Shown: positions 18,480-29,200, numbered from the stretch's first letter. The stretch is 64,000 bases of DNA from Amorphoplanes digitatis (GCF_014205335.1 NZ_JACHNH010000001.1:3466501-3530500), one strand, 5' to 3'. Numbers and translations: made by a program. The notes: generated from the letters alone by a model not told the origin.

Positions 18480-19610
18480 ATGAAGTTGACCCGACTCGCG
18501 TCGGTGGCCACGGCCATGACGCTGGCGGCGGCCATGGCCGCCTGCGGTTCGAGTGAGAAGACGGCCGACCAGGCCTCCGGCACCGGCGACAACAGCGGCG
18601 CGCTGGTCGGCGTCACCATGCCGACCCGCTCCTCCGAGCGGTGGATCGGCGACGGCGACAACCTCAAGAAGCAGCTCGAGGCCAAGGGCTACAAGGTCGA
18701 CCTCCAGTACGCCGAGGACGACATCCCCACGCAGGTCAACCAGCTCGACAACCAGATCACCCGCGGCGCCAAGCTGCTGATCATCGCGTCCATCGACGGC
18801 ACGGCGATCACCACGCAGCTCCAGAGCGCCAAGGAGAAGAACATCCCGGTCATCGCCTACGACCGGCTGATCCGGGACAGCCCGAACGTGGACTACTACG
18901 CCACCTTCGACAACTTCAAGGTCGGCGTGCAGCAGGCCACCTCGCTGCTGGTCGGCCTGAAGCTGCTGAAGGAGGACGGCACCACCAAGGGCGACGCCAA
19001 GGGTCCGCTGAACGTCGAGCTGTTCGCCGGCTCGCCGGACGACAACAACGCCACGTTCTTCTTCAACGGCGCGATGTCGGTCCTCCAGCCGTACATCGAC
19101 AACAAGACCCTCGTCGTCAAGAGCGGCCAGACCGACTTCAAGCAGGTCGCCATCCTGCGCTGGAAGCCGGAGACCGCGCAGAAGCGCATGGAGGACCTGC
19201 TGACCTCGACGTACAAGGGTGGCGTCAAGGTCGACGGCGTGCTGTCGCCGTACGACGGCCTGTCCATCGGCATCCTGTCTGCGCTCAAGAGCAGCGGCTA
19301 CGGCACCACCGGCCAGCCCTACCCGGTCGTCACCGGTCAGGACGCCGAGGTCGCGTCGGTGAAGTCGATCATCGCGGGTGAGCAGTTCGCGACCATCTAC
19401 AAGGACACCCGCAAGCTCGCGGACACCACCGTCCAGATGGCCGACGCGGTCCTCAAGGGCGAGAAGCCGGCGACGAACAACGACAAGGACTACGACAACG
19501 GCGTGAAGGTCGTCCCCGCGCAGCTGCTCGACTCGGTCATCATCTACAAGTCGAACTACGAGAAGGAGCTCGTGGAGTCGGGCTACTACAAGGCGTCGGA
19601 CCTCCAGTGA
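18480..19610 (+). CDS. sugar ABC transporter substrate-binding lipoprotein (ChvE/XylF-like)
   Basis: 376 residues. The signal peptide ends with the lipobox AMAAC, placing the lipid-bearing Cys at residue 22. The mature chain is a type I periplasmic-binding fold typical of multiple monosaccharide binding proteins ([57 protein letters not shown]). ChvE-type proteins bind arabinose, xylose, glucose and galactose; here the neighbouring araBDA favours L-arabinose. The ATG at 18480 follows AAGGAGAG. An 18-bp-stem hairpin separates it from the ATPase gene, which would let this abundant component be made in excess. Confidence 0.93.
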   Translation: MKLTRLASVATAMTLAAAMAACGSSEKTADQASGTGDNSGALVGVTMPTRSSERWIGDGDNLKKQLEAKGYKVDLQYAEDDIPTQVNQLDNQITRGAKLLIIASIDGTAITTQLQSAKEKNIPVIAYDRLIRDSPNVDYYATFDNFKVGVQQATSLLVGLKLLKEDGTTKGDAKGPLNVELFAGSPDDNNATFFFNGAMSVLQPYIDNKTLVVKSGQTDFKQVAILRWKPETAQKRMEDLLTSTYKGGVKVDGVLSPYDGLSIGILSALKSSGYGTTGQPYPVVTGQDAEVASVKSIIAGEQFATIYKDTRKLADTTVQMADAVLKGEKPATNNDKDYDNGVKVVPAQLLDSVIIYKSNYEKELVESGYYKASDLQ

Positions 19611-19615
19611 TCCGA

Positions 19616-19655
19616 ACCGGCGCCCGCCGCTGAGCGATCAGCGGCGGGCGCCGGT
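19616..19655 (+). terminator. very strong hairpin between binding protein and ATPase genes
   Basis: An 18-bp uninterrupted stem (19616-19633 with 19638-19655) encloses a GCGA loop immediately after the binding-protein stop. It is not followed by a T run and lies inside an otherwise continuous operon. It is best read as an attenuator or mRNA-stabilising structure that keeps the distal genes at a lower level. Confidence 0.75.
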
Positions 19656-19685
19656 CCCTTCGCGTGCCGACCCTGGGGGATGAGC

Positions 19686-21215
<1,530 letters not shown>

Positions 21216-21220
21216 CCGCG

Positions 21221-22477
21221 ATGTCTGTCGCACCCACCAACGCCGACCTCGCGGTGGACGAGACGCCGGGCGCGCCGGCCGGGCCGACCGGGGACTCGCC
21301 CCGCAAGTTCAGCCTCAACCTGCGCCAGAGCGGCATCTACATCGCCTTCGCCATCTTCGTTCTGGTGTTCACCGTGCTCACCGACGGTGACATGCTGGCG
21401 CCGCAGAACATCAGCAACATCGTCGTGCAGAACTCCTACATCCTGATCCTGGCGATCGGGATGATCCTGATCATCATCGCCGGCCACATCGACCTGTCGG
21501 TCGGCTCCGTGGTCGCGGTCTGCGGCGCGGTCGCCGCGGACCTGATGGTCAACTATCACGTGGCGTGGCCCCTCGCGCTGTTGATCACGCTGGTGGTCGG
21601 CGGCGTCATCGGCGCCTGGCAGGGCTACTGGGTCGCCTACTTCGGCATCCCGGCCTTCATCGTCACCCTCGCGGGCATGCTGCTGTTCCGGGCGGCGACC
21701 TTCTCCGTGCTGGGCAACCGCGGCATCGGCCCGTTCCCGGACCCGGTGCGCACGATGGCGAACGGCTTCACCGAGGGCTACCTGGGCAATATCGGTCTCG
21801 GCGTGCTCGGCGGCGCGGACCTGCTCAGCCTGCTGCTCGGCCTGCTCGCCGTCGCGGGCATCGTCTTCAGCCAGTGGCGCGCCCGCGCCGGCCGCCAGCA
21901 GTACGGCCAGGCCGTCGACCCGATGCCGATGTTCATCGCCAAGATGGCGGTGCCGTCGATCCTGGTCATCGTCGTGGTGACGCAGCTGGCCCGCTACAAG
22001 AACCTGCCGTGGGTGCTGGTGCTGCTGGCCTTCCTGGTGATGGGCTATTCGCTGCTGACCAACCGGGCGGTCTTCGGCCGCCAGATCTACGCGGTCGGCG
22101 GCAACCTCCAGGCCGCGACGCTGTCCGGCGTCAAGGTCAAGTCGGTCATCTTCTGGCTCTTCGTGAACATGGGCGTCCTGGCGGCGCTGGCCGGCGTGAT
22201 CTTCGCGGGCCGGCTGAACCAGGCCGGCCCGACGGCGGGCAACACGTTCGAGCTCGACGCGATCGCGGCGGCCTTCGTCGGCGGCGCGGCGGTGCAGGGC
22301 GGCGTCGGCAAGGTGGTCGGCGCGATCACCGGCGGCCTGCTCATGGGCGTGATCAACAACGGCATGTCGCTGATCGGCGCCGAGGTCCAGACGGTCATGT
22401 ACGTCAAGGGCGGCGTCCTGCTCCTCGCGGTCGCGCTCGACGTGTGGAGCAAGCGCCGCGCCGGCGCCTCCCGCTGA
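21221..22477 (+). CDS. sugar ABC transporter permease (MmsB/GguB/XylH type)
   Basis: 418 residues with about ten membrane helices after a 40-residue polar N-terminus. The CUT2 permease signature GHIDLSVGSVVAVCGAVAAD appears near residue 90, and the C-terminal region TFELDAIAAAFVGGAAVQGG is also family-typical. It forms the membrane channel for the neighbouring binding protein and ATPase, most likely for L-arabinose and related monosaccharides. The ATG at 21221 follows ACGGAGTAA. A hairpin terminator closes the operon. Confidence 0.94.
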   Translation: MSVAPTNADLAVDETPGAPAGPTGDSPRKFSLNLRQSGIYIAFAIFVLVFTVLTDGDMLAPQNISNIVVQNSYILILAIGMILIIIAGHIDLSVGSVVAVCGAVAADLMVNYHVAWPLALLITLVVGGVIGAWQGYWVAYFGIPAFIVTLAGMLLFRAATFSVLGNRGIGPFPDPVRTMANGFTEGYLGNIGLGVLGGADLLSLLLGLLAVAGIVFSQWRARAGRQQYGQAVDPMPMFIAKMAVPSILVIVVVTQLARYKNLPWVLVLLAFLVMGYSLLTNRAVFGRQIYAVGGNLQAATLSGVKVKSVIFWLFVNMGVLAALAGVIFAGRLNQAGPTAGNTFELDAIAAAFVGGAAVQGGVGKVVGAITGGLLMGVINNGMSLIGAEVQTVMYVKGGVLLLAVALDVWSKRRAGASR

Positions 22478-22484
22478 CGTCGAA

Positions 22485-22521
22485 CCCGGTGCGGCCCGCC
22501 GAACGCGGCGGCCGCACCGGG
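22485..22521. terminator. bidirectional hairpin between converging genes
   Basis: The arm cccggtgcggcc-cgccg pairs with cggcg-gccgcaccggg around an AACG loop, with one bulged C. It sits 8 bases past the permease stop and 13 bases before the DUF1501 stop on the other strand, so it can serve both. Confidence 0.75.
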
Positions 22522-22534
22522 GCCACCGTCCGGC

Positions 22535-23806
22535 TCAGCGGGCGGCGGCCAGCCCGAGCGATGCCGGTGCGACGTCCGGGAAGACGTCCTTGAGCGACCC
22601 GAGGCCGCACCGCTTCTGGAGGATCTCGCCGATCACCGCGCGGTAGTCGGTCGTCGCCGCGAGGTCGCCGGCGACCAGAGCGCCCGCGGACAGGCCCGGC
22701 CACTTGCCGTACACCTTGCCGCCCTTGACCCCGCCGCCCATGAGCAGCATCGCGTTGCCGTGCCCGTGGTCGGCGCCGCGGGAGCCGTTCTCCGCCACCC
22801 GGCGGCCGAACTCGCTCACCGTCAGCAGCGTCACGTTCGCCATCCCGGCCGGGCCCAGGTCGGCCGCGAACGCGGCCAGGGCGTTCGCCGTCTCGAGCAG
22901 GTTGTCGTACATGCGCTGGCCCTTGGCCGCCGTGCCGAGGCCCTCGTGCATGTCCCAGTCGCCGCAGTCGACCGCGGCGACGGCCAGCCCCGCCTTCGCC
23001 TTGATCAATCGCGCCACGTCGCGCAGCGCGGCACCCAGCGGCGTCGACGGGTACGCGGCGCCGTTCGCCGGCACGTACGCCGTGGCGCGCAGCCCGGCCG
23101 TCGCCGTCAGGGCCGAGTCCGCCGCCTTGGCCGGCGCCGCCAGCAGGGTGGGTGCCGAGGCGTACATCTTGCGCAGCGCCGCGGCCATCGGGCGCTTGTC
23201 GCTCTCGCCGGCCAGGGCCAGGCCGTCGACGGTCGCCATCGAGATGTCGGCGGACGGGCCGGTGAAGAGGCGCGACGGCATCGCGGTGCCGAGCGAGACG
23301 CCGGCGAGCGGTCCGGTCGCGCCGGTCATCCCGAGCATCCGGTCCAGCCAGCCGGTACGGGTCGAGGTGCCGGCGGCCGCGCGCTCCATCTCCTCCATCG
23401 CCGCGAAGTGCGAGCGGGTCGGGTTGGGATGGCCGACCGCGTGCACCGCGGCCAGGCTGCCGCCCTTCCACATGGGCAACAGCGGCGCCAGCGCCGGGTG
23501 CAGGCCGAACATGGCGTCGCCGCCGATCGCCTGGCTCTTCGGCAGGGCGATCGCCGGGCGGGCCTTGTAGTACTCCGGGTCGCCGATCGGCGCGATCGCC
23601 GACAGGCCGTCGAAGCCGCCGCGCAGCGACAGCACGACGAGCGTGTCGCCGCTGTACCCGCCGGCGGCGAACGCCATCCGGGTCGACAGCCCCTCGCCGA
23701 CGAGCCCGGCCAGGGCGCCGGCCGCGCCGGCGGCCAGGCCGCGGCCCAGCAGCCCCCGGCGACTCAGCAGTTTCCGGTTCTCGTCGCAACACGCCTGTGC
23801 GGTCAT
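22535..23806 (-). CDS. DUF1501 domain protein, Tat-exported
   Basis: 423 residues. The N-terminus has a twin-arginine signal (LSRRGLLGRGLAAGAAGALAG). The mature part matches the DUF1501 family of sulfatase/alkaline-phosphatase-fold proteins: GDTLVVLSLRGGFDGLSAIAP, GHPNPTRSHFAAMEEMER, VTLLTVSEFGRRVAENGSRG, then ADHGHGNAMLLMGGGVKGG. These proteins are nearly always encoded beside a DUF1800 protein, as here (4-base gap). Function is unknown; an export-assembled outer-surface or polysaccharide role has been proposed for similar pairs in other phyla. It converges with the sugar permease gene. Confidence 0.9.
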   Translation of the reverse strand: MTAQACCDENRKLLSRRGLLGRGLAAGAAGALAGLVGEGLSTRMAFAAGGYSGDTLVVLSLRGGFDGLSAIAPIGDPEYYKARPAIALPKSQAIGGDAMFGLHPALAPLLPMWKGGSLAAVHAVGHPNPTRSHFAAMEEMERAAAGTSTRTGWLDRMLGMTGATGPLAGVSLGTAMPSRLFTGPSADISMATVDGLALAGESDKRPMAAALRKMYASAPTLLAAPAKAADSALTATAGLRATAYVPANGAAYPSTPLGAALRDVARLIKAKAGLAVAAVDCGDWDMHEGLGTAAKGQRMYDNLLETANALAAFAADLGPAGMANVTLLTVSEFGRRVAENGSRGADHGHGNAMLLMGGGVKGGKVYGKWPGLSAGALVAGDLAATTDYRAVIGEILQKRCGLGSLKDVFPDVAPASLGLAAAR

Positions 23807-23810
23807 GTCT

Positions 23811-25349
23811 TCACCTCACCTGGAAAGAGGGCGAATCGAGCACGAGGGCGACCAGATACGGCAGGCTCCCGGCCACCGACTTGTCGTTGCCGGTCAAAGG
23901 ACTCGTCGGCAACTTTCCGGCAACGCTGAGCACGGCGGCGACGTGGTCGGCGGGCAGCGAGGTGCCGATCAGGCGCTTGGCCAGGGCGTCCACCAGGGCG
24001 CCGTAGGTCGCGGGCAGGCTCGGCACCAGCGCCTTGAGCAGGTCGGCGGGGCGGGTGAGCTGCTTGGGGTACCAGCCGGCCGCGAGGTTCAGGTGGCTGT
24101 TGCAGCGCAGGACGAAACCGGACGGCGAGGCCCACGCGGCCGCGACGTCGGGGAAGCCGTTCGGCGGGCTCCAGCGGAACGGCGCGTTCCCCGCGTTGAC
24201 CAGGCTGTTGTAGAGCGCGTCGAGCGCCTTGACGCCCTCGGCCTCGGGGCCGAGGCCGAGCGCCCGGACCGTCGCGGCCAGGTCCTCGAACGGCGTGCGC
24301 ACCTTCTGCCCGATCGAGGCGGCGAACTCCGGCGAGGTGAACAGGGCACGCAGCACCGGCACGATCGCCGTGTCGTTGTCCAGGTACACCTTCGCCAGCT
24401 TGGTGACGAGCGCCGGCGGCGCCTCGTCGGCGACGAAACGGACGCACAGCTTGGTGGCGAGGCGCTCGGCGGTCGCCTGGTGCCGGGCCAGGTAGTCGAG
24501 GAACGCCAGCACGGCCGCCTCACCGCCCGCGGCGGTGGCGTTCGCGTGGCTGAAGCCGAGGATCCGCACGGCGCCGGTGGCGTGCTTGTCCGCCGCGTAC
24601 GTGTAGGTGCCGTCCTTGCCGACGGTCAGCCCGGTGAGCAGCTTCGCCGCCGCCTGCACGTCCGCCTCGCTGTACTTCATGCCGACGGTGTGCAGCTCCA
24701 TCAGCTCGCGGGCGTAGTTCTCGTTCGGCAGGACCTTGGTCGACGACCGGTTGTCCAGGTACGTGAGCATCGCCGGGTGCCGGGCGGCGGCCTTGAGCAG
24801 GTCGGCGAAGCGGCCGAAGGCGTGCTTACGGATCACCGAGGCGTCGTAGTCGGTGCGGCTGTCCCACACGTCGCTGGACGGCGCGGCGACGTGCAGGTGG
24901 TTGGCCCAGAACGCGGCGGTCGTCTCGAACAGCTGCCGGTTGCTCCAGATCGCCCGGGCGACCGCGGCGCGGCCCAGCTGACCGAATCCGTCGTACGAGT
25001 GCAGGGGCAGCTTGGCCCGGACGGTCGCGATGCCGGCGCCGGCCAGCGGCAGGCGGGTCAGCAGCGCGTCCAGCGCGGCATCGTCGATCTTGGCGGGGGC
25101 GAGCTGGCGGTCCAGCCAGCCGGCCGCGCCGAGCTTGGTGATCTCGGCGAGGGCCGCCGGGGTCGGGCCGAAGGTCGCCCGGCGCAGCAGGTGCGCGAGC
25201 GGGTCGGTGGACACGAGGCCGGCCGGCGCCGGGGTCGCGGCGGCGGCCGCGGCCGGCGCGGCGTCGAGGAGCAGGCCACCGGCGGTGGTCGCGGCCACCG
25301 CGACGGCACCACCGAGAACGGCGCGGCGGGTGGTTTCCGGCTTCGTCAT
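23811..25349 (-). CDS. DUF1800 domain protein, Tat-exported
   Basis: 512 residues. The start ATG at 25349 gives a twin-arginine leader (TTRRAVLGGAVAVAATTAGG) followed by an Ala-rich signal. The DUF1800 hallmarks are visible: HLLRRATFGPTPAALAEI, WSNRQLFETTAAFWANHLHV, LPNENYARELMELHTVG and GFPDVAAAWASPSGFVLR. Co-transcribed with the DUF1501 gene. The ribosome site is weak, and the preceding in-frame codons would push the twin arginines inward, so I kept 25349. The intergenic region to the divergent ROK gene (115 bases) should hold the promoter. Confidence 0.9.
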   Translation of the reverse strand: MTKPETTRRAVLGGAVAVAATTAGGLLLDAAPAAAAAATPAPAGLVSTDPLAHLLRRATFGPTPAALAEITKLGAAGWLDRQLAPAKIDDAALDALLTRLPLAGAGIATVRAKLPLHSYDGFGQLGRAAVARAIWSNRQLFETTAAFWANHLHVAAPSSDVWDSRTDYDASVIRKHAFGRFADLLKAAARHPAMLTYLDNRSSTKVLPNENYARELMELHTVGMKYSEADVQAAAKLLTGLTVGKDGTYTYAADKHATGAVRILGFSHANATAAGGEAAVLAFLDYLARHQATAERLATKLCVRFVADEAPPALVTKLAKVYLDNDTAIVPVLRALFTSPEFAASIGQKVRTPFEDLAATVRALGLGPEAEGVKALDALYNSLVNAGNAPFRWSPPNGFPDVAAAWASPSGFVLRCNSHLNLAAGWYPKQLTRPADLLKALVPSLPATYGALVDALAKRLIGTSLPADHVAAVLSVAGKLPTSPLTGNDKSVAGSLPYLVALVLDSPSFQVR

Positions 25350-25464
25350 ACAGGGCACTTCGGCGCGTTTCCCGCCGTCAAGCGTCCGTTCGGCCGCCGG
25401 CAACCTGCCCGCAATCGGCGTGCACCCGTCGCCTACCGGCGGGTCCGGACGTACGCTCAGCCCT

Positions 25465-26511
25465 GTGGATCAGATCGATGTGGTGCGGACCCCGGCGTCC
25501 TGGGTAGTTGTTGGCCTCGACAACGGCGGCACCTGTAACAATGCGACCGTGCTGGACGCGACGGGCCAGTATCTCGTCGATCAGATGGTGGAGAGCCCCA
25601 GTCTGGTGACCGACGGCCCGCAGGCCGCGGTCGAACAGCTCGCCGAGGCGTTCCACGGCATCCTCTCCATGACCAGCACCCCGATGACGCTGGTGCGCGC
25701 CGTCGGGCTGGACACGCCGGGCCCGGCCAGCGCCGACGGGGTGATCTCCTCGAAGGGCTCGACGAACTTCTCCCAGCTCTCCTGGCACGGCTTCGACATC
25801 CGCGGCGCCCTCGAGGCGCGCATCGGCCTGCCGGTGATCTACAACAACGACGCCAACGCCGCGGCGCTCTACGCGCACCACCGGCACTTCGGCGCCGAGG
25901 CGCCGCAGCGCTCGTCGGTCGCGGCGATCGTGGGCACCGGCCTCGGCGGCGGCGTGGTGGAGGACGGCAAGGTCATCGGCGGCGCCGTCGGCATGGCGGG
26001 CGAGCTGGGCCACGTGCAGATCCCGCTGCACGGCGTGCTGGAGGCCGACCAGCCGGTGCCGCGGTGCAACTGCGGCTTCGAGGGCGACGTGGAGAGCATC
26101 GCGTCGCTGACCGGCATCACCAACAACCTGCTGCCGTACTGGCTGAAGCGGTTCCCCGACCACCCCCTCGCAAATGAGTCGATCAAGAAGGCGGCCAAGC
26201 TGCTGCGCGGGTACGGGGAACGGGAGGACCCGCTCGCGCTCGCGGTCTTCGGCCAGCAGGCGCGGGCGATCGGCAAGCTGTTCACCATCGCGGCGAACTT
26301 CACCGACCCCGCCGCGTACTTCCTCGGCGGCGGCGTGGTCGAGGCGGCACCGCACTTCCGCCAGTGGTTCCTGAACACGGTCCGCGAGCACACCCAGCTC
26401 CGCGCCGAGCAGCAGGCCGCGGCGACGTTCGCGCTGGTGCCCGACCTCGACATGGCCGGCGCCCGCGGTGCGGCGGTCGCGGCGCTCGCGCGGGTACGCG
26501 GCGCGCTGTAG
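25465..26511 (+). CDS. ROK family sugar kinase or glucokinase-like protein
   Basis: 348 residues without a helix-turn-helix, so a kinase-type ROK member rather than an NagC-type repressor. The phosphate loop is GLDNGGTCNNATVL, the catalytic Asp lies in YNNDANAAALYAHH, and the adenosine motif is FLGGGVVEAAP. The zinc motif is altered: GELGHVQI is present, but the CxCGxxGC pattern reads CNCGFEGD, with Asp in place of the third Cys. The substrate is probably a hexose or amino sugar, undetermined. GTG 25465 is the earliest reasonable start; GTG codons at 25480 and 25483 are alternatives. Confidence 0.82.
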   Translation: MDQIDVVRTPASWVVVGLDNGGTCNNATVLDATGQYLVDQMVESPSLVTDGPQAAVEQLAEAFHGILSMTSTPMTLVRAVGLDTPGPASADGVISSKGSTNFSQLSWHGFDIRGALEARIGLPVIYNNDANAAALYAHHRHFGAEAPQRSSVAAIVGTGLGGGVVEDGKVIGGAVGMAGELGHVQIPLHGVLEADQPVPRCNCGFEGDVESIASLTGITNNLLPYWLKRFPDHPLANESIKKAAKLLRGYGEREDPLALAVFGQQARAIGKLFTIAANFTDPAAYFLGGGVVEAAPHFRQWFLNTVREHTQLRAEQQAAATFALVPDLDMAGARGAAVAALARVRGAL

Positions 26512-26522
26512 CCACCGGGCGA

Positions 26523-26563
26523 GCGGTCCGCCTCCCGTCCACCCGGAGGCGGCGGCGGACCGC
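26523..26563 (+). terminator. hairpin downstream of ROK gene
   Basis: gcggtccgcc (26523-26532) pairs perfectly with ggcggaccgc (26554-26563), with extra partial pairing inside the loop. It starts 11 bases after the ROK stop. Confidence 0.6.
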
Positions 26564-26621
26564 GCCCGCAGATTTCGTGGATTACGAACATTGCCGCCGT
26601 ACCGTCGCTATTCGGGAAATG

Positions 26622-26641
26622 ATATCGAGCATTCTCGATAT
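26622..26641. promoter_or_regulatory. AT-rich palindrome, candidate operator
   Basis: atatcgag-catt-ctcgatat has perfect 8-bp arms in a markedly AT-rich patch (26575-26740) of otherwise GC-rich DNA, about 150 bases before the protease gene and about 60 bases before a ttgaca hexamer. Likely a binding site for a dimeric regulator of the protease. Confidence 0.45.
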
Positions 26642-26700
26642 ACATTCCACCATTTGGAACGGGCGGGAATGCGGGCGTTCCTAACACCTTTTACGGCTCA

Positions 26701-26730
26701 TTGACAACCCTAGATATTGATCGACATCTT
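26701..26730 (+). promoter_or_regulatory. candidate promoter of the metzincin-like protease
   Basis: ttgaca at 26701-26706 and catctt at 26725-26730 with an 18-base spacer, about 60 bases before the ATG at 26792. The -10 match is weak. Confidence 0.4.
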
Positions 26731-26791
26731 CAGTAGCGTCCCCAGTGCCGTCCGCGGCGGGGGGCCCGGACGCGCTGAAGGGGGATCACTG

Positions 26792-28747
26792 ATGCGACGA
26801 AGCATCGCGACCGTCGGAGCCGTCGTGCTCGGACTCGTTGCGCTCACCGCGGGCGCGGCGCCGGCCGCTCCAAAACCGACCGACCCGGGGCTGAGCCCCG
26901 CCGACAAGGCATCCGTCGACGCCGGACTGCCGGTGGCCGCCAAGGCCGCACCGGGCGCCAAACCGGCCGGCCCGAACCCGTTCCTGTCCCTGCTGCCCGA
27001 CGCGTCGAAGGCCGACTACAGCGGCTGGGCGACGTACCTGAAGAAGCAGGCGTCGGCGAAGGCCGCCGCCCGCCTGAAGGCCCTCGCCGGCACGCCCGCC
27101 GCGGCAGCCAAGGCCGCCGCGGCCGCGGTGGTCGTCGACGAGAACGAGCCGGACGGCACCCGGGGCTCCAACGACAATCCCGCGTCCGCCCAGCTGATCA
27201 AGAACTTCGGCACCGGAGCCGCGCAGAACGCCGCGATCCGCGTCCTGGGCCAGCTCGACCCCGAGACGGTCACCACGGTCGCCCGGCCGCCGAACCCGGA
27301 GGACGACGGGTCCATCACCCTCGCCGGCGACACCGGCATCGGCACGGTCCGGTCCGGGATCGTCACCAACGCCGTGATCGGTGACGGGCCGCACGGCTCG
27401 GCCGCCGGCGGCACCAACGACTTCGACTTCTACAAGCTTCAGGCCACCGCCGGCCAGGTCGTGAAGGTGCAGACCGCCACGCCGACCGGCGCCCTGGACA
27501 CCCTGGTCGCGCTCTACACCCCGGACGGCACGATCGTCGCCTCCAACGACGACTCGGGCGGCGGCTTCGACAGCCTGATGCAGTACAAGGTCCCGGCCAC
27601 CGGCACCTTCTACGTGATCGTCGCGGCATACAGCGGCCTGCCCGCCGACCCGTTCGACCCGGCCAGCGGCGACGGCGGCGCGAGCGAGGGCCCGTACACG
27701 GTCACCATCACGGAGGCCTCGGACGACACCGACTTCTTCGCGGTCAAGCTCAAGGCCGGCGACGTGCTCGGCGCCTCGGTGAAGGGCTCCCCGGCGTACC
27801 TGACGGTCTACGACACGGTCCCGCGCGAGGTGCACGGCTCCGACCAGGACGCCAGCTTCATCTACCCGATGGACTCGCTGCTGCCCGGCGGCGGCAACGC
27901 GGTCACCGACTACGTGGCGACAAAGGCCGGCTGGCACTACGTCGCCGTCGCGCAGGGCAGCGGCTCCTACGACATCACCGTCGAGGCGTACCGCCCGGTC
28001 CTGCAGGGCGCGAAGCCGGTGCAGACGCTGTACCTGGACTTCGACGGCGCCCGGGTCAACACGGGTGTCTTCGGCGGAACGGGCAACGTGCAGCTCAGCC
28101 CGTTCTCGGCGTTCCTCGCGCTGTGGGGCATCCCCAGCGTGCAGGAGGACGAGGTGATCGACGCGGTGGTCGCGAGCGTCACCGAGAACATCAAGCAGGA
28201 CCTGCTCGACAGCGGTCTCAACAACCGGTTCAAGCTGAAGATCCTCAACAGCAAGGACCACGCGGATCCGTGGGGCCAGAAGAACGTCAGCCGCGTCGTC
28301 ATCGGCGGCACGATCGACGAGTCCGGCGTCAGCACGATCGGCATCGCGCAGAGCATCGACCCGGGCAACTTCGAGACCGAGGAGACCGCCCTGGTGTTGC
28401 AGGACGTGCTCAGTGACCCGGCCGGCGGCCCGGCGTCGCTGAACACCTATCTGACCGCGGAGAGCGACCGGATCGCCTTCGTCGGCCAGGCCGTCGGCAA
28501 CGTGACCGCGCACGAGGCGGGCCACTTCTTCGGCGACTTCCACACCGACAACTCCGACGCGACGCCCAACGTGATGGACTCGGGCGGCGCCAACTTCGAC
28601 GTGCTCTTCGGCGTCGGCCCGGACGGCGTCGGCGGCACCGCGGACGACGTCGATGTCGACTTCGGCGACAGCCCGTTCAGCCCGGCCGAGGGCTTCGTCG
28701 GCACGGAGGACACGCTGGGCCGGATCGTCTTCGGCGTCACCAGCTGA
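26792..28747 (+). CDS. secreted protease with PPC-type domains and metzincin-like zinc motif
   Basis: 651 residues. The signal peptide (residues about 1-27) is followed by an Ala/Lys-rich linker. The PPC-type (bacterial pre-peptidase C-terminal) beta-sandwich region contains FDFYKLQATAGQVVKVQTAT, LVALYTPDGTIVASNDDSGG and GTFYVIVAAY at about 205-315, with a second, weaker one at about 315-405. The C-terminal catalytic part carries HEAGHFFGDFH (574-584), an HExxHxxGxxH zinc site, and a VMDSGG segment that fits the Met-turn. It is therefore a predicted extracellular metallopeptidase of the metzincin clan. The start ATG follows GAAGGGGG. No immediate operon partner. Confidence 0.85.
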   Translation: MRRSIATVGAVVLGLVALTAGAAPAAPKPTDPGLSPADKASVDAGLPVAAKAAPGAKPAGPNPFLSLLPDASKADYSGWATYLKKQASAKAAARLKALAGTPAAAAKAAAAAVVVDENEPDGTRGSNDNPASAQLIKNFGTGAAQNAAIRVLGQLDPETVTTVARPPNPEDDGSITLAGDTGIGTVRSGIVTNAVIGDGPHGSAAGGTNDFDFYKLQATAGQVVKVQTATPTGALDTLVALYTPDGTIVASNDDSGGGFDSLMQYKVPATGTFYVIVAAYSGLPADPFDPASGDGGASEGPYTVTITEASDDTDFFAVKLKAGDVLGASVKGSPAYLTVYDTVPREVHGSDQDASFIYPMDSLLPGGGNAVTDYVATKAGWHYVAVAQGSGSYDITVEAYRPVLQGAKPVQTLYLDFDGARVNTGVFGGTGNVQLSPFSAFLALWGIPSVQEDEVIDAVVASVTENIKQDLLDSGLNNRFKLKILNSKDHADPWGQKNVSRVVIGGTIDESGVSTIGIAQSIDPGNFETEETALVLQDVLSDPAGGPASLNTYLTAESDRIAFVGQAVGNVTAHEAGHFFGDFHTDNSDATPNVMDSGGANFDVLFGVGPDGVGGTADDVDVDFGDSPFSPAEGFVGTEDTLGRIVFGVTS

Positions 28748-28763
28748 CGTTTCGGCAGGAAAT

Positions 28764-28793
28764 GGGGGCGTCCCGGAGATCCGGGGCGCCCCC
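28764..28793. terminator. bidirectional hairpin between protease and STAS genes
   Basis: gggggcgtcccgg (28764-28776) pairs with ccggggcgccccc (28781-28793) around an AGAT loop, with a single G-T wobble. It lies 16 bases after the protease stop and 2 bases before the stop of the leftward STAS gene. Confidence 0.8.
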
Positions 28794-28795
28794 GC

Positions 28796-29128
28796 TCATT
28801 CCTTGAGCGCGGTCGCGACGTCGGCGTGCAGCGACATGTAGTCGGTGAGCCCGAGGGTGTCGAGCAGCCGGCGCAGGAATCCCGAGGGTGCCGCGAGCCG
28901 GACCCAGCCGCCGCGTTCGGTGGCCCGGCCGTGCGCCGTGACCAGGACGCCGATGCCCATCGAGTCGCAGAAGTCGAGCCCCGAGAGGTCGACGACGAGG
29001 CGGGGGGACGGGCGCTCGACGAGCCGGCCGAGGTTGGCCTTCAGCGATGGCGCGGTGTCGATGTCGAGGGAGCCGCGCAACGTCAGAACGGCCGTGTTGG
29101 GTGGGTGGTGGGCGACCGAGACCTGCAT
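28796..29128 (-). CDS. STAS domain protein, anti-sigma factor antagonist
   Basis: 110 residues, a single STAS domain of SpoIIAA/RsbV type. The phosphorylation motif is DFCDSMGIGVLV with Ser56 as the predicted acceptor. LTLRGSLDIDTAPSLKANL forms the first strands and helix. The protein would bind an HPK-type anti-sigma kinase and free a sigma factor when unphosphorylated. No kinase or sigma-B-type factor is adjacent, as is common for the many orphan STAS genes of actinomycetes. Confidence 0.9.
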   Translation of the reverse strand: MQVSVAHHPPNTAVLTLRGSLDIDTAPSLKANLGRLVERPSPRLVVDLSGLDFCDSMGIGVLVTAHGRATERGGWVRLAAPSGFLRRLLDTLGLTDYMSLHADVATALKE

Positions 29129-29200
29129 GGCGGCGTCGCTTTCCTCGGGGGCAGGGGGTCAGCCGGGGGATCCGGGGGAGTATCGGTGGGTGTCTCCACC

